Below are positions 8,322 through 15,341 of a stretch of DNA of 54,263 bases, in pieces (position 1 is the first letter of the stretch; every line of letters begins with the position of its first letter). The stretch is from Nocardia ignorata NBRC 108230 (GTDB lineage: Bacteria > Actinomycetota > Actinomycetes > Mycobacteriales > Mycobacteriaceae), in assembly GCF_001612905.1 (NCBI RefSeq), contig NZ_BDBI01000019.1, positions 1 to 54,263 on the forward strand, written 5' to 3'. The position numbers were made by a program, and so were the translations under genes. The notes beneath the pieces are model-generated. The model saw only the letters and a list, made by a program, of their open reading frames with translations, made no database searches and was not told the origin of the DNA.

Positions 8322-9697
8322 CCGACGGCACCCTGGGCGGTCACGGCGTCGGCGAGCCTGCGGAACGAGCTCAGCAGCAGGTCGCCGTAGTGCTCGGGGT
8401 CCGGCATCATCACGGCGTTGGTGGTGACGGTGATGGTCAGTTCCGCGCCCTGCGAGGTGATGAGATGGCGCAGGCCGTCGCCGTCGTGGATCGGCAGCGC
8501 ACCGAGCACGCGCACCAGCGGCCGTCCGGCGAACCGCAAGTCGTCGCGGACCGGTGGCACATTGCTGATCGTGGTGTTGCTCAACGGGACCGAGGTCGCC
8601 TCGTCGAACCGGCGCAGGGTGCGCGCCCAGCCCGCGGCTCGCAGCAGCAGTGCGGGCGCGGTCTCCACGCGCGACTCGGTGCGCAGGGTGACCGGGTCCG
8701 CGGCGGTGGCTTTGGCCCGCTTCGCCGATTCCCCGATCGCGAGCAGTCGCCGCACCGGGTCGTCGATGTCGGTGTGCAGATCGACGAACATCTGGGTGAG
8801 CTGATTCACCGAATCCCACTGCGCCACACCGCGCATCGACATCGGGACCATGGCCGCGAGGGAAGTCTCGGGTGTCTCGTCGTGCTCGGCCAGATACGCC
8901 GCGAGCGCGCCCGATACGGTGGTCAGCATCAGGTCGTTGACGGTGACCCGGACCGGGCACGCGGCCTGCACCGCGCGGACCTCGGTCATCGGCAGGGTGA
9001 CGACATTCATGGTCAGTGGTGCGTGGATATCGCGGTTGAAACGGGTCACGGGTTGCTGGGTCACCGCGCTCCCGTCGCCGGGTGCCCGGGTCCGGACCAT
9101 GCCGAGGGCGAATCGTGCGGGAGCGGTGAGCACAGTGGCGGCGGTCCGCACGGCCGCGCCGATCAGGTCGTCACCCCCGAGTTCGACCTCGGGGGCGGGC
9201 GCGTCGCCGAAGAGTTTCGCCTCGAGCTCGCGGGTCGCGACGCCGTCGCAGACGCTGTGGTGGAGTTTGAGCACCACCACAGTCGCCGTCCCGAGCCCCG
9301 GAACCTCGCGTACCCGGTCCAGGACATGGAATTCCCACGGTGGCTTGACAAGATCCATTCTCGCCGAGGCGAGTTCGGCGATGCGCGTCTGGGCGGCAGA
9401 CCAGGTACCCGGCGCGTCGAGGAAGACGTGATCGGCCGTATTCGCCACCGGAGCGGGCACCCAATACGGCAGATCGAGATCGAAAGGGGTGCGGCGCAGG
9501 CGGCGGTGGAACAAGGGGGAGTGGCCGAGGCGAGCCCGCGCCCACTCGCGAACCTCGCGCGTGGTCAGGGGCGCGGTGCCGTCGTCGGCGAAGCAGTAGA
9601 CCGCGACGATGTGGGAGAGGTGCCGGTCGGTCTCGTCGTAGACGAAGACCGCGTCGCGCGGTGCCAACCGCCCCGGGCGTACCCGCAGGATGTTCAC
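8318..9697 (-). CDS. Wax ester synthase/diacylglycerol acyltransferase (WS/DGAT)
   Basis: 459-aa enzyme of the WS/DGAT family, which transfers an acyl-CoA to diacylglycerol or a fatty alcohol to make storage lipid. The catalytic motif HHSVCDG (HHxxxDG) is at 146-152. The C-terminal half contains NTTISNVPPV and the closing TITVTTNAVMMPDPEHYGDL. I place the start at the GTG 9697-9695, which overlaps the TGA of the upstream mycolyltransferase gene (GTGA), so the two are translationally coupled. A longer open frame upstream runs into that gene and is not used. Substrate choice between wax esters and triacylglycerol cannot be read from sequence. Confidence 0.9.
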   Translation of the reverse strand: MNILRVRPGRLAPRDAVFVYDETDRHLSHIVAVYCFADDGTAPLTTREVREWARARLGHSPLFHRRLRRTPFDLDLPYWVPAPVANTADHVFLDAPGTWSAAQTRIAELASARMDLVKPPWEFHVLDRVREVPGLGTATVVVLKLHHSVCDGVATRELEAKLFGDAPAPEVELGGDDLIGAAVRTAATVLTAPARFALGMVRTRAPGDGSAVTQQPVTRFNRDIHAPLTMNVVTLPMTEVRAVQAACPVRVTVNDLMLTTVSGALAAYLAEHDETPETSLAAMVPMSMRGVAQWDSVNQLTQMFVDLHTDIDDPVRRLLAIGESAKRAKATAADPVTLRTESRVETAPALLLRAAGWARTLRRFDEATSVPLSNTTISNVPPVRDDLRFAGRPLVRVLGALPIHDGDGLRHLITSQGAELTITVTTNAVMMPDPEHYGDLLLSSFRRLADAVTAQGAVG

Positions 9698-10731
9698 AGG
9701 CCGAGCGCCGTCGCCATCATCGGCCAGGAAGCGTGCAGATCGTCTTCCCAATAACCCCACGAATGAGTTCCGGTCGCGCGCATATTGTAGGTAATGTTCG
9801 TACGACCGAGTTCGCGTGTCCGCTGGGCCATTTGCGCGGTGCAATACATGGTCGCCGCTTCGATTCCGCCGCCGACGAGCATTTGATTCTGCAGAATGGA
9901 CGCGGGATTTTTTCCTTCGACATGTACCCGCGGATTCGCGAGGGTGTCGTGCACGCCCGGCAATCCACTTCCGGCGGCGATATAGATCGGGATATCGGGC
10001 AGCCGATGCGCTTGCACATACGGGTCGTGCTCGCGCCAGGCGGCATCGCCTGCCTGCCCCCACATGTTCTCCACCTTGCCGCCGCCGAGGCGGACCACCA
10101 GCGAGACGAACTCACGGCCGACCGGGTCGCTCGTCATCGCGCAGCCGCTGTAGGAGGCGACGCTCCGGTAGAGCTGCGGGGCCTGGATGGCCAGGTCGAG
10201 CACCGAACTGCCCGCCATCGAGATGCCCGCGAGCGAGTTCACGCCCGTGGTGCCGAAGGCCGCATCGATCACGGGCGGCAACTCCTGGGTGAGGAAGGTC
10301 GTCCACTTGTTGACGCCGTTGTTCTTCAGGTTCTTCGCCAGTCCGGGGTCGGGCTGCTGCCAGTCGGTGTAGTAGCTGAACGCGCCTTCCATCGGCATCA
10401 CGACATTGACGTGCTTACCGGCGAAGAACTCGGCCGCATTCGTCTGACCTGCCCAGTTGGCCGAATCCTCGCCGCCGCCGGCACCGTTGAGCAGGTACAG
10501 CGTCGGGGCGGGAGTCGCGGTGTCGGCGGGGCGGAGCACGCGCAGCGCGATGGTGCGATCCATCGACGGCGAATAGACGCTGATCTCGGCGGTCTGGCCG
10601 GTCTGACCGCGGCTCACCAGGTGGGCGCCGGGCGCGGCGGTCGCCCGCGGGCCGTCGGCGAGCACGGGAGCGGTGGCCAGGGCGGCGGCACATGCCGCGG
10701 CGAGGAGGGTGCGGAATGCGGGTGTGTTCAT
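9694..10731 (-). CDS. Secreted antigen-85-type esterase / mycolyltransferase
   Basis: 345-aa alpha/beta-hydrolase of the antigen 85/mycolyltransferase family, which moves mycolic acids between trehalose, arabinogalactan and sometimes proteins in the cell envelope. A signal peptide occupies about residues 1-26 (Ala/Leu-rich, ending ATAPVLADG). The nucleophile Ser171 is in GISMAGSS and the catalytic His323 is in THSWGYW, nearly identical to the Ag85 C-terminal motif. I start at the ATG 10731 because it gives a clean signal peptide; an in-frame extension to 10878 runs through a hairpin. It is coupled to the WS/DGAT gene downstream and lies downstream of four tiny peptide genes, separated from them by a terminator-like hairpin. 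Confidence 0.88.
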   Translation of the reverse strand: MNTPAFRTLLAAACAAALATAPVLADGPRATAAPGAHLVSRGQTGQTAEISVYSPSMDRTIALRVLRPADTATPAPTLYLLNGAGGGEDSANWAGQTNAAEFFAGKHVNVVMPMEGAFSYYTDWQQPDPGLAKNLKNNGVNKWTTFLTQELPPVIDAAFGTTGVNSLAGISMAGSSVLDLAIQAPQLYRSVASYSGCAMTSDPVGREFVSLVVRLGGGKVENMWGQAGDAAWREHDPYVQAHRLPDIPIYIAAGSGLPGVHDTLANPRVHVEGKNPASILQNQMLVGGGIEAATMYCTAQMAQRTRELGRTNITYNMRATGTHSWGYWEDDLHASWPMMATALGL

Positions 10732-10768
10732 CGGTGGTACGAGCCTGCTGACTTCTCGAAGAGCGACC

Positions 10769-10794
10769 GGGGGCCGGCCGGTGGGCCGGCCCCC
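10769..10794. terminator. Strong hairpin between peptide gene and mycolyltransferase
   Basis: Perfect 11-bp inverted repeat (GGGGGCCGGCC / GGCCGGCCCCC) with a 4-nt loop. It lies 17 bp downstream of the 38-aa peptide stop and 38 bp before the mycolyltransferase start. There is no U-tract, as is common in actinobacteria. It probably ends or attenuates the peptide transcript. Confidence 0.7.
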
Positions 10795-10810
10795 GTGACA
10801 AAGCTGAGGG

Positions 10811-10927
10811 CTACTTGCCGGGCGTCGGCGTGCCGCCGCTCGCCGAGATGAGCGCCTGCACGAAGGGCAACGCCGCATTGCTGAGGCTGCCGGCGCCGGT
10901 CTCCAGCAGTTCGTAGAGGGATCCCAT
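10811..10927 (-). CDS. 38-aa acidic peptide, pair A second member
   Basis: Tiny ORF starting with MGSLYELLETG and ending SGGTPTPGK, with a clear ribosome site (CAGGAG, 9 nt before the ATG at 10927). It has no signal peptide, no cysteine and one C-terminal Lys. The middle (ALPFVQALISA) can form an amphipathic helix. A second copy at 11680-11796 is identical at 32 of 38 residues, with nine further synonymous codon differences, so the reading frame is under selection. It is paired with the 37-aa ORF just upstream. Proposed role: subunit of a small helical cell-wall pore or another membrane-active peptide, by analogy with corynebacterial PorA/PorH. Confidence 0.7.
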   Translation of the reverse strand: MGSLYELLETGAGSLSNAALPFVQALISASGGTPTPGK

Positions 10928-10997
10928 GTGTTTCTCCTGATGGTGATGGGTGAATCAGGCTCGCGTCACGGGCGAGCCGGGTGACCGGACGGCCGGA

Positions 10998-11111
10998 TTA
11001 CGGGAAGAAGGCTTCCACCGAACCGAGGAAGACGGCCAGCAGACCGTCGCCTTCGGCGGCCGAACCGAGTCCCGCGATGGCCGCGGTCAGAAGCTCACTC
11101 AACGAGCCCAT
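10998..11111 (-). CDS. 37-aa acidic peptide, pair A first member
   Basis: Tiny ORF beginning MGSLSELLTAAIAGLG and ending VEAFFP, with AAGGAG about 8 nt before its ATG at 11111. The net charge is about -4 with no basic residue, and two hydrophobic stretches (12-19 and 24-30) flank EGDG. It is 33/37 identical to the copy at 11827-11940. From codon 12 to the end the two genes differ at 11 codons, all synonymous, which is strong evidence that it is translated. No signal peptide. Family unknown to me; size, charge and pairing recall PorH/PorA, and phenol-soluble modulins are another comparison. Confidence 0.72.
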   Translation of the reverse strand: MGSLSELLTAAIAGLGSAAEGDGLLAVFLGSVEAFFP

Positions 11112-11160
11112 GTATCTCTCCTTGCGTTGTGGCCACACCAGGCTTCGATGTGACGCCGGT

Positions 11161-11189
11161 AACGTAACCCGCTACTCCAGGTGTGGCAA
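11161..11189 (-). promoter_or_regulatory. Promoter of peptide pair A
   Basis: On the minus strand, TTGCCA (11189-11184) and TACGTT (11166-11161) are separated by 17 bp and lie 50 bp before the 37-aa ORF. The bases around the -10 (GTTACGTTACCGGC) are repeated upstream of pair B, so the element is conserved. Confidence 0.6.
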
Positions 11190-11631
11190 CCCGATGTTTC
11201 ACTCCGCTCGAACTGTTCATATTTTTCTTCCGTATGGAATCAACTTGCGGATTGCCGACAGGGTGCGCCGGTACTAGGTGTGACCTGTGGTTACCGCCAC
11301 TGTCTGGCACAGTTATCGGCCTTTTGGCAGTGAACACTGATGTACGCGGTAAGGGTGTCAAGGGGCTTTTTTCTGCTGTGAACTGCGGTGCTGCGCTGAG
11401 CTTCGGTGTTGCGCCCGTCAGCGTCGCCGAACGGGGTGTGCGGTGCTGGATGCCGTGCCGGACCTGGATGCAATGCGGTGTTGGTGCGGCGAACGCGTGT
11501 TGCCAAGTGGACGCGCAAGCCCCTGCTTTCAGGGTTGCGCCTCGGCGCGATCGTTCCCGCCGGCGTTCTCCGGCCGTTGAGTGGTTATGTCTTGCGGCTA
11601 TTGCAAGATAACTCGCGCTGGTGTCGTGAAC

Positions 11632-11655
11632 GGGCCGGAGAGGACTCGTCGGCCC
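11632..11655. terminator. Terminator-like hairpin after peptide pair B
   Basis: 6-bp GC-only stem (GGGCCG / CGGCCC) with a 12-nt loop, 24 bp downstream of the pair B 38-aa ORF stop. Modest on its own; the position supports a terminator. Confidence 0.4.
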
Positions 11656-11679
11656 GCTCCCGACCCGCTCGCCTGATCG

Positions 11680-11796
11680 TTACTTACCCGGTGACGGCGT
11701 GCCGCCGCTGGCCGTGATCAGGGCCTGGACGAAGGGCAGCGCGCCTTCGCTGAGGCTGGCCGCGCCGGTCTGCAGCAGTTCGTAGAGAGATCCCAT
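11680..11796 (-). CDS. 38-aa acidic peptide, pair B second member
   Basis: Second copy of the 38-aa peptide gene (MGSLYELLQTGAASLS at the start, SGGTPSPGK at the end). AAAGGAG lies 7 nt before the ATG at 11796. Relative to the pair A copy, six residues are changed (9, 13, 17, 18, 28, 35), mostly conservatively, while the LPFVQALI core and C-terminal GGTP motif are kept. It follows the 37-aa ORF of the pair by 30 bp, the same order as in pair A. Confidence 0.72.
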   Translation of the reverse strand: MGSLYELLQTGAASLSEGALPFVQALITASGGTPSPGK

Positions 11797-11826
11797 GGTG
11801 TTCTCCTTTCAGGAATAGGTGATCGA

Positions 11827-11940
11827 TTACGGGAAGAAGGCTTCGACGGAGCCGAGGAACACGGCGAGCAAACCGTCCCCCTCGGCGGCGGAACCCAGTC
11901 CCGCAATTCCTGCCATCATCAATTCGGTGAGTGAACCCAT
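11827..11940 (-). CDS. 37-aa acidic peptide, pair B first member
   Basis: Second copy of the 37-aa peptide gene, beginning MGSLTELMMAGIAGLG. AAGGAG lies 8 nt upstream of the ATG at 11940. Residues 12-37 are identical to the pair A copy although 11 of those 26 codons differ in DNA. A promoter motif shared with pair A lies 64 bp upstream. No export signal, so if it acts in the envelope it must leave the cell by an unusual route, as PorA/PorH-type peptides do. Confidence 0.74.
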   Translation of the reverse strand: MGSLTELMMAGIAGLGSAAEGDGLLAVFLGSVEAFFP

Positions 11941-12003
11941 ATCAGTTCTCCTTGCGGCATTTTCGGATCTGCATCAGCGGCGGTCGCCCGTCGTGATGCC
12001 GGT

Positions 12004-12009
12004 AACGTA
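12004..12009 (-). promoter_or_regulatory. Conserved -10 element of peptide pair B
   Basis: TACGTT on the minus strand within GCTACGTTACCGGCATCAC. The core of this block also occurs upstream of pair A, with small changes, at about the same distance from the start codon. The -35 here is less clear than for pair A. Confidence 0.5.
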
Positions 12010-12180
12010 GCCGCTGCCCATTTCCCGTCATCCGATTTTTGGCGGATCCGGACAATTCGTCCCGAATTCTTTCCGACGGAAAGTATCTCGCCGGATTGGC
12101 GAACGTCACTACCGCTGATGCTGTGACCTGTGGCGACGCACAAGGCTTGTCACGCGTCGCCCTTCCGTCGGCGAGCCGCG

Positions 12181-12834
12181 TCAATCCCCCTGTCCGACGC
12201 CGGGGGTGGGCAGCAGCACCTGTCCGCCGGTGGCCGGGCATTCGGCGCGGCCGGTGACGAGCATCAGCAACTCCACAGCAGTGCCCGTGACCACCGTCCC
12301 CGAGCCCACTGTCCACCCGGTGTCGGTCGCGCACAGCTGGTATCCGGCGAGCCGCTCGGGCGCGTGGAACGGCGCACCCATCGCCCATACCCGCTCCAGC
12401 GACCACTGTGCGGGCTCCGTCGGCGCGACCCGCTCGATGCCGAGCGGCACGGCGATGTCCTGCCCGTGTACGAGCAGGTCCATCAACCGGTCGAGCGGCG
12501 TCGTGCCGATCGGCGTCGCACGCGACACGATCGTTTCCCGCAACTGTGCGAGCAGTCCCGCAGTGGTCGTGCGGTCGGCGTACCGAACGGCACTGTCGTG
12601 GATGAGTTGATCGATGTTTCCCCGCGCCCGCACCAGTTCCACCACGATCGTCGCGAGCGTGAACCGGGTCGCGAGCACCAGATGGGCAACCACGTCGCGA
12701 ATGCGCCATCCCGCGCACAACGACGCTGTGTCCCACTCGGATTCGTCGAGCGCGGCCAGCAGCTCGACCAGTGTGGTGCGCTCCTCGGCCACGCACCGCC
12801 AGACGGTATCCGCGCTCGGTCGTTCGATTGTCAT
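12181..12834 (-). CDS. Maleylpyruvate isomerase N-terminal (MDMPI/DinB-like) domain protein
   Basis: 217-aa soluble protein of the actinobacterial MDMPI family (TIGR03083 type), a DinB-fold group whose characterised members use mycothiol and a metal ion. The family pattern is visible as WRIRDVVAHLV (about residue 50) and VHGQDIAVPLG (about 125), which supply the histidines and aspartate of the metal site. Two ATG codons are adjacent (12837 and 12834); I prefer the second because AAGGAG is then 5 nt away. It is divergent from a MerR regulator with a perfect dyad between them, so it is the probable target gene. Confidence 0.75.
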   Translation of the reverse strand: MTIERPSADTVWRCVAEERTTLVELLAALDESEWDTASLCAGWRIRDVVAHLVLATRFTLATIVVELVRARGNIDQLIHDSAVRYADRTTTAGLLAQLRETIVSRATPIGTTPLDRLMDLLVHGQDIAVPLGIERVAPTEPAQWSLERVWAMGAPFHAPERLAGYQLCATDTGWTVGSGTVVTGTAVELLMLVTGRAECPATGGQVLLPTPGVGQGD

Positions 12835-12872
12835 CATGTCTCCTTCAGTCGATGTCGTCGGTACCGTAGGAG

Positions 12873-12888
12873 CTCCACCGAGGTGGAG
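12873..12888. promoter_or_regulatory. MerR-type operator
   Basis: Perfect inverted repeat CTCCACC-GA-GGTGGAG in the divergent region between the MDMPI-domain gene and the MerR regulator, the form of dyad that MerR-family proteins bind between -35 and -10. It overlaps the ribosome site of the regulator gene. Confidence 0.65.
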
Positions 12889-12900
12889 GTGCCAGCGACT

Positions 12901-13803
12901 GTGACCCACAACACACGTCTGACGATCGGTGAGCTCGCCCTGAGAACGGGTGTCGCCGTGCGCACCATCCGCTACTACTGCGACGAAGGGTTGCTGGCTG
13001 CCGAGCGCACGTCGACCGGCCATCGGACATTCGGCCCGGACGCGGTCGACCGGTTGAACCTGCTGCGCCGCCTGCGTGCGCTGGGAATCGGCTTGACCGC
13101 CATCGCCGACGTCCTCGCGGGTACCCGCGCCCTGGCGGAGGTGATCGCCGCCGAACGCGAAGCTGTTGCCGGCGAACTCGCCGCACTGCGGCGCCGCGAG
13201 GCGTTGCTGACCGCGGTGACCGCCGGCGAAGTCGGGTTCGGGGTGAATCTGGTTGCTGCCGTTGCTGATCCGGCTGCCGCGCACGACGTGCTCGTCGGCT
13301 TCTGGCGGCACCAGCTCGCCCCGCTGCCCGCACCCGTGCTGCACGACTTCATCGATATGAATCTGCCGGGCCCGCCGGTCGATGCCGACCCGGAGTTGCT
13401 ACTGACCTACGCCGAACTCGTGGCGGCGGTGCGTGATCCACGGCTCGACGCGGCGATGTTCGACATCGTCCGGCACAGCGCCGTTCCTGGAGTGCATGAC
13501 GAAAAAGGCCTGCTGCTGTCCGTCGCGCAGGCGTGTCTCTCGGCGGCCCCGCTTGTCGCGATCGGCGAACAACCTCGGCCCGGTGCCGAACTCGATCATT
13601 ACGTTGCCGCCCATGCCACCGCTCGCGCCGAGCGAGACACCCCGGAATTCCGTGAGCGATTGGCCCTCGGCGCCGCCGACCAGCGCGTCCGCCGCTACTG
13701 GCATCTCACCACGGCACTGACGGGTGAACGGGTCACCTCCGGCGCCGCGCACCTGTGGCTCTTCGACGCGCTGACCGTCTCGGTCACGCAATCGGCGGGC
13801 TGA
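12901..13803 (+). CDS. MerR-family transcriptional regulator
   Basis: 300-aa regulator whose N-terminus is a MerR DNA-binding domain: TIGELALRTGVAVRTIRYYC for the HTH and DEGLLAAERTSTGHRTF for the wing, followed by the dimerisation helix (residues about 65-105). The C-terminal 190 residues are helical and I do not recognise a ligand domain; no metal-binding cysteine pattern is seen. The start is the GTG at 12901, with GGAGG 11 nt upstream. It faces away from the MDMPI-domain gene and probably activates it through the dyad at 12873-12888. Confidence 0.85.
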   Translation: MTHNTRLTIGELALRTGVAVRTIRYYCDEGLLAAERTSTGHRTFGPDAVDRLNLLRRLRALGIGLTAIADVLAGTRALAEVIAAEREAVAGELAALRRREALLTAVTAGEVGFGVNLVAAVADPAAAHDVLVGFWRHQLAPLPAPVLHDFIDMNLPGPPVDADPELLLTYAELVAAVRDPRLDAAMFDIVRHSAVPGVHDEKGLLLSVAQACLSAAPLVAIGEQPRPGAELDHYVAAHATARAERDTPEFRERLALGAADQRVRRYWHLTTALTGERVTSGAAHLWLFDALTVSVTQSAG

Positions 13804-13822
13804 ACCCGCCGGGGGGACGAAC

Positions 13823-13850
13823 GAGGGGAGGCCATGAGTGGCCTCCCCTC
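13823..13850. terminator. Bidirectional terminator hairpin
   Basis: Perfect 12-bp stem (GAGGGGAGGCCA / TGGCCTCCCCTC) with a 4-nt loop between the convergent MerR and L,D-transpeptidase genes. Confidence 0.8.
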
Positions 13851-13859
13851 AGGGGACGA

Positions 13860-14372
13860 TCAGGGAACCACTTCGACGATGTCGCCGGGCTCGAGCCATT
13901 CGTAGTGCGCCTTGGCGCCGTCGGGGGTCAGGCGGATGCAGCCGTGGGACTGCTCCTCGGTGGGTCCGATGTGGTAGGCGATGTCGCCGTTGAAAAAGAT
14001 CGCGTATTCCATGGGGGCGTTGTGCAGGGTGCTCCAGTGGAACGGCTTCTTGAACGCCACCTTGAACGTGCCCGGCGGGGTTTCGTAGCCGGGGCGGCCG
14101 TGCGACATCGGGGTGGGACCGTAGGTCACCTTGCCGTTGTCCATCAGCCACGCGTTGTTGGTGGACAGCTGCAGGCACGCGCGGGCCTTCTCGCTGCACG
14201 GCGCCACCACCGGTTCCGGTTCGGGCGCGGGAACGATGGCGGGCACGCCGGGGATATCGGGCCCACCTGGCCACAGTGGTTCGGCCTGCACGGGTGCGGC
14301 GAGCGCGGTACCGACCACCGCCGCACACATCGCCGCGCACGCGGCCCACCGGGGAATACGACTACTACTCAC
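13860..14372 (-). CDS. Secreted L,D-transpeptidase (YkuD domain)
   Basis: 170-aa exported enzyme with a YkuD catalytic domain. Such enzymes make 3-3 cross-links in peptidoglycan or attach proteins to it. A signal peptide covers about residues 1-32 (WAACAAMCAAVVGTALAAPV). The active-site motif is complete: YHIGPTEEQSHGCIRLT, with the catalytic Cys in SHGCIR. I chose the GTG at 14372 because GAGAGAGG lies upstream and the signal peptide then has a short basic N-terminus; a longer frame to 14426 exists. It is smaller than the mycobacterial Ldt proteins, lacking their N-terminal immunoglobulin-like domains. Confidence 0.87.
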   Translation of the reverse strand: MSSSRIPRWAACAAMCAAVVGTALAAPVQAEPLWPGGPDIPGVPAIVPAPEPEPVVAPCSEKARACLQLSTNNAWLMDNGKVTYGPTPMSHGRPGYETPPGTFKVAFKKPFHWSTLHNAPMEYAIFFNGDIAYHIGPTEEQSHGCIRLTPDGAKAHYEWLEPGDIVEVVP

Positions 14373-14552
14373 GAAATCTTGCCTCTCTCGCCGCGCCCAC
14401 CCCTGGTCGTCGTACGCCCAGAACATGAGCTTTCACCATCGACACAAGCCTCGGAACATAGAGGTGTGAACGATCATGGAGTATTGCGATTGTGTTGAGC
14501 AAGCCCTGGATATCGCTACCGGCGCGTCGCGTTCCGGCAGCCACTTGACCAC

Positions 14553-14571
14553 TTAGGTAAGCCTGACCTAT
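14553..14571. promoter_or_regulatory. IdeR/DtxR iron box
   Basis: TTAGGTAAGCCTGACCTAT matches the 19-bp IdeR consensus at 16 of 19 positions. It is 15 bp upstream of a micro-ORF (14586) and 152 bp upstream of the thioesterase gene, and about 180 bp upstream of the divergent L,D-transpeptidase. Confidence 0.75.
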
Positions 14572-14585
14572 GCTCATCGTGGCGT

Positions 14586-14726
14586 ATGGATGAGCCGGTG
14601 GTCCCGAGGGCTGCGGTCGACCCCCTCGTTCCTGCCGCGGCGGGCTCCGTTCTCGTAACGGGGTCCGCCGCTTCGTTTTCCCGGTGGCGACGCCGGATTT
14701 CTGATGGTGTAAACCGGACGGTATGA
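14586..14726 (+). CDS. 46-aa ORF between iron box and thioesterase
   Basis: Open frame starting MDEPVVPRAAVDPLVPA, with a basic C-terminal part (SRWRRRISDGVNRTV). Its TGA overlaps the ATG of the thioesterase gene (ATGA at 14723-14726), suggesting coupling. There is no clear Shine-Dalgarno sequence. It starts so close to the iron box that the message may be nearly leaderless. I do not recognise it. It could be a real iron-regulated micropeptide or only a translated leader. Confidence 0.45.
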   Translation: MDEPVVPRAAVDPLVPAAAGSVLVTGSAASFSRWRRRISDGVNRTV

Positions 14727-15151
14727 GCGAAAATCCCCTGTCGTGGGCTGATATCACCCCCGAGTTGATGACCAAGATGAGCGAAGGCACCTTCACCGAC
14801 CTCATCGGCATGCGCTTCACCGAGGTCTCGGCCGACCGCGTGCGCGGCGAATGGGAGGTGCGCCCCCAGTTGCACCAGCCCGCGGGCATCCAGAACGGCG
14901 GCGTCTACTGCACGGTGATCGAAACCCTCGCCAGCGTCGGCGCCAGTGTCTGGTTCGGTGAGCGCGGTCAGGTGGTCGGCGTCAACAACAACACCGACTT
15001 CCTGCGCGCCGTGCGCGAGGGCACCCTCACCGCCGAGGCCACCCCGATCCACCGCGGCCGCAGCCAGCAGCTGTGGGTCGTGGTGATCACCGACGCCGAG
15101 GGTCGCATGGTCGCTCGCGGACAGGTCCGCCTGCAGAACCTGGCGGCTTGA
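14723..15151 (+). CDS. PaaI-family hotdog thioesterase (Rv1847 type)
   Basis: 142-aa single-domain hotdog-fold acyl-CoA thioesterase. The family core is visible: QPAGIQNGGVYCTVIETLAS, where GIQNGG sits on the central helix, then VVGVNNNTDFLRAV and the closing strand LWVVVITDAEGRMVARGQV. It occupies the same position relative to blaI and the urease genes as Rv1847 in M. tuberculosis. An IdeR box and a coupled micro-ORF lie upstream, so expression may respond to iron. The substrate is unknown. Confidence 0.85.
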   Translation: MSENPLSWADITPELMTKMSEGTFTDLIGMRFTEVSADRVRGEWEVRPQLHQPAGIQNGGVYCTVIETLASVGASVWFGERGQVVGVNNNTDFLRAVREGTLTAEATPIHRGRSQQLWVVVITDAEGRMVARGQVRLQNLAA

Positions 15152-15189
15152 TCTCTCCCCTGTGATGATCCGCCCGCCGGGGTCGAGCG

Positions 15190-15212
15190 CGTCGGCGACG
15201 AGAGCGCCGACG
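15190..15212. terminator. Hairpin after thioesterase gene
   Basis: 8-bp stem CGTCGGCG / CGCCGACG with a 7-nt loop, 38 bp downstream of the thioesterase stop and ahead of the ureA promoter region. Confidence 0.5.
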
Positions 15213-15222
15213 TCGGCGCTTC

Positions 15223-15238
15223 GTTAACTTCTCGTTAA
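15223..15238. promoter_or_regulatory. Candidate GlnR box upstream of ureA
   Basis: GTTAA-n6-GTTAA has the 5-n6-5 geometry of an actinobacterial GlnR a/b site. It lies 104 bp before the ureA start. Urease operons are known GlnR targets in actinobacteria. Binding here is inferred. Confidence 0.45.
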
Positions 15239-15341
15239 TCGAGCCGGGTTCGTCCCAGGTCACGGCGTCGGTGGGCGACCCCGGGGGCACGCACGTGTGA
15301 GAATGTCGCTCACCGACCACGATCCGCCGAGGAGAACCCCG

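Larger units (their letters stand above)
11112..11679. other. Intergenic region between the two peptide pairs
   Basis: 568 bp with no convincing gene. The right end holds a terminator-like inverted repeat for pair B (11632-11655) and the left end the promoter-like element of pair A (11161-11189). The middle is less GC-rich than its surroundings (for example ATATTTTTC near 11218). Short ORFs here have no ribosome site or recognisable composition. Confidence 0.6.

Noticed and set aside
11206..11300. Short ORFs in the gap between peptide pairs
   Set aside because: No ribosome site, no similarity to the four peptides and no duplicated counterpart upstream of pair B.
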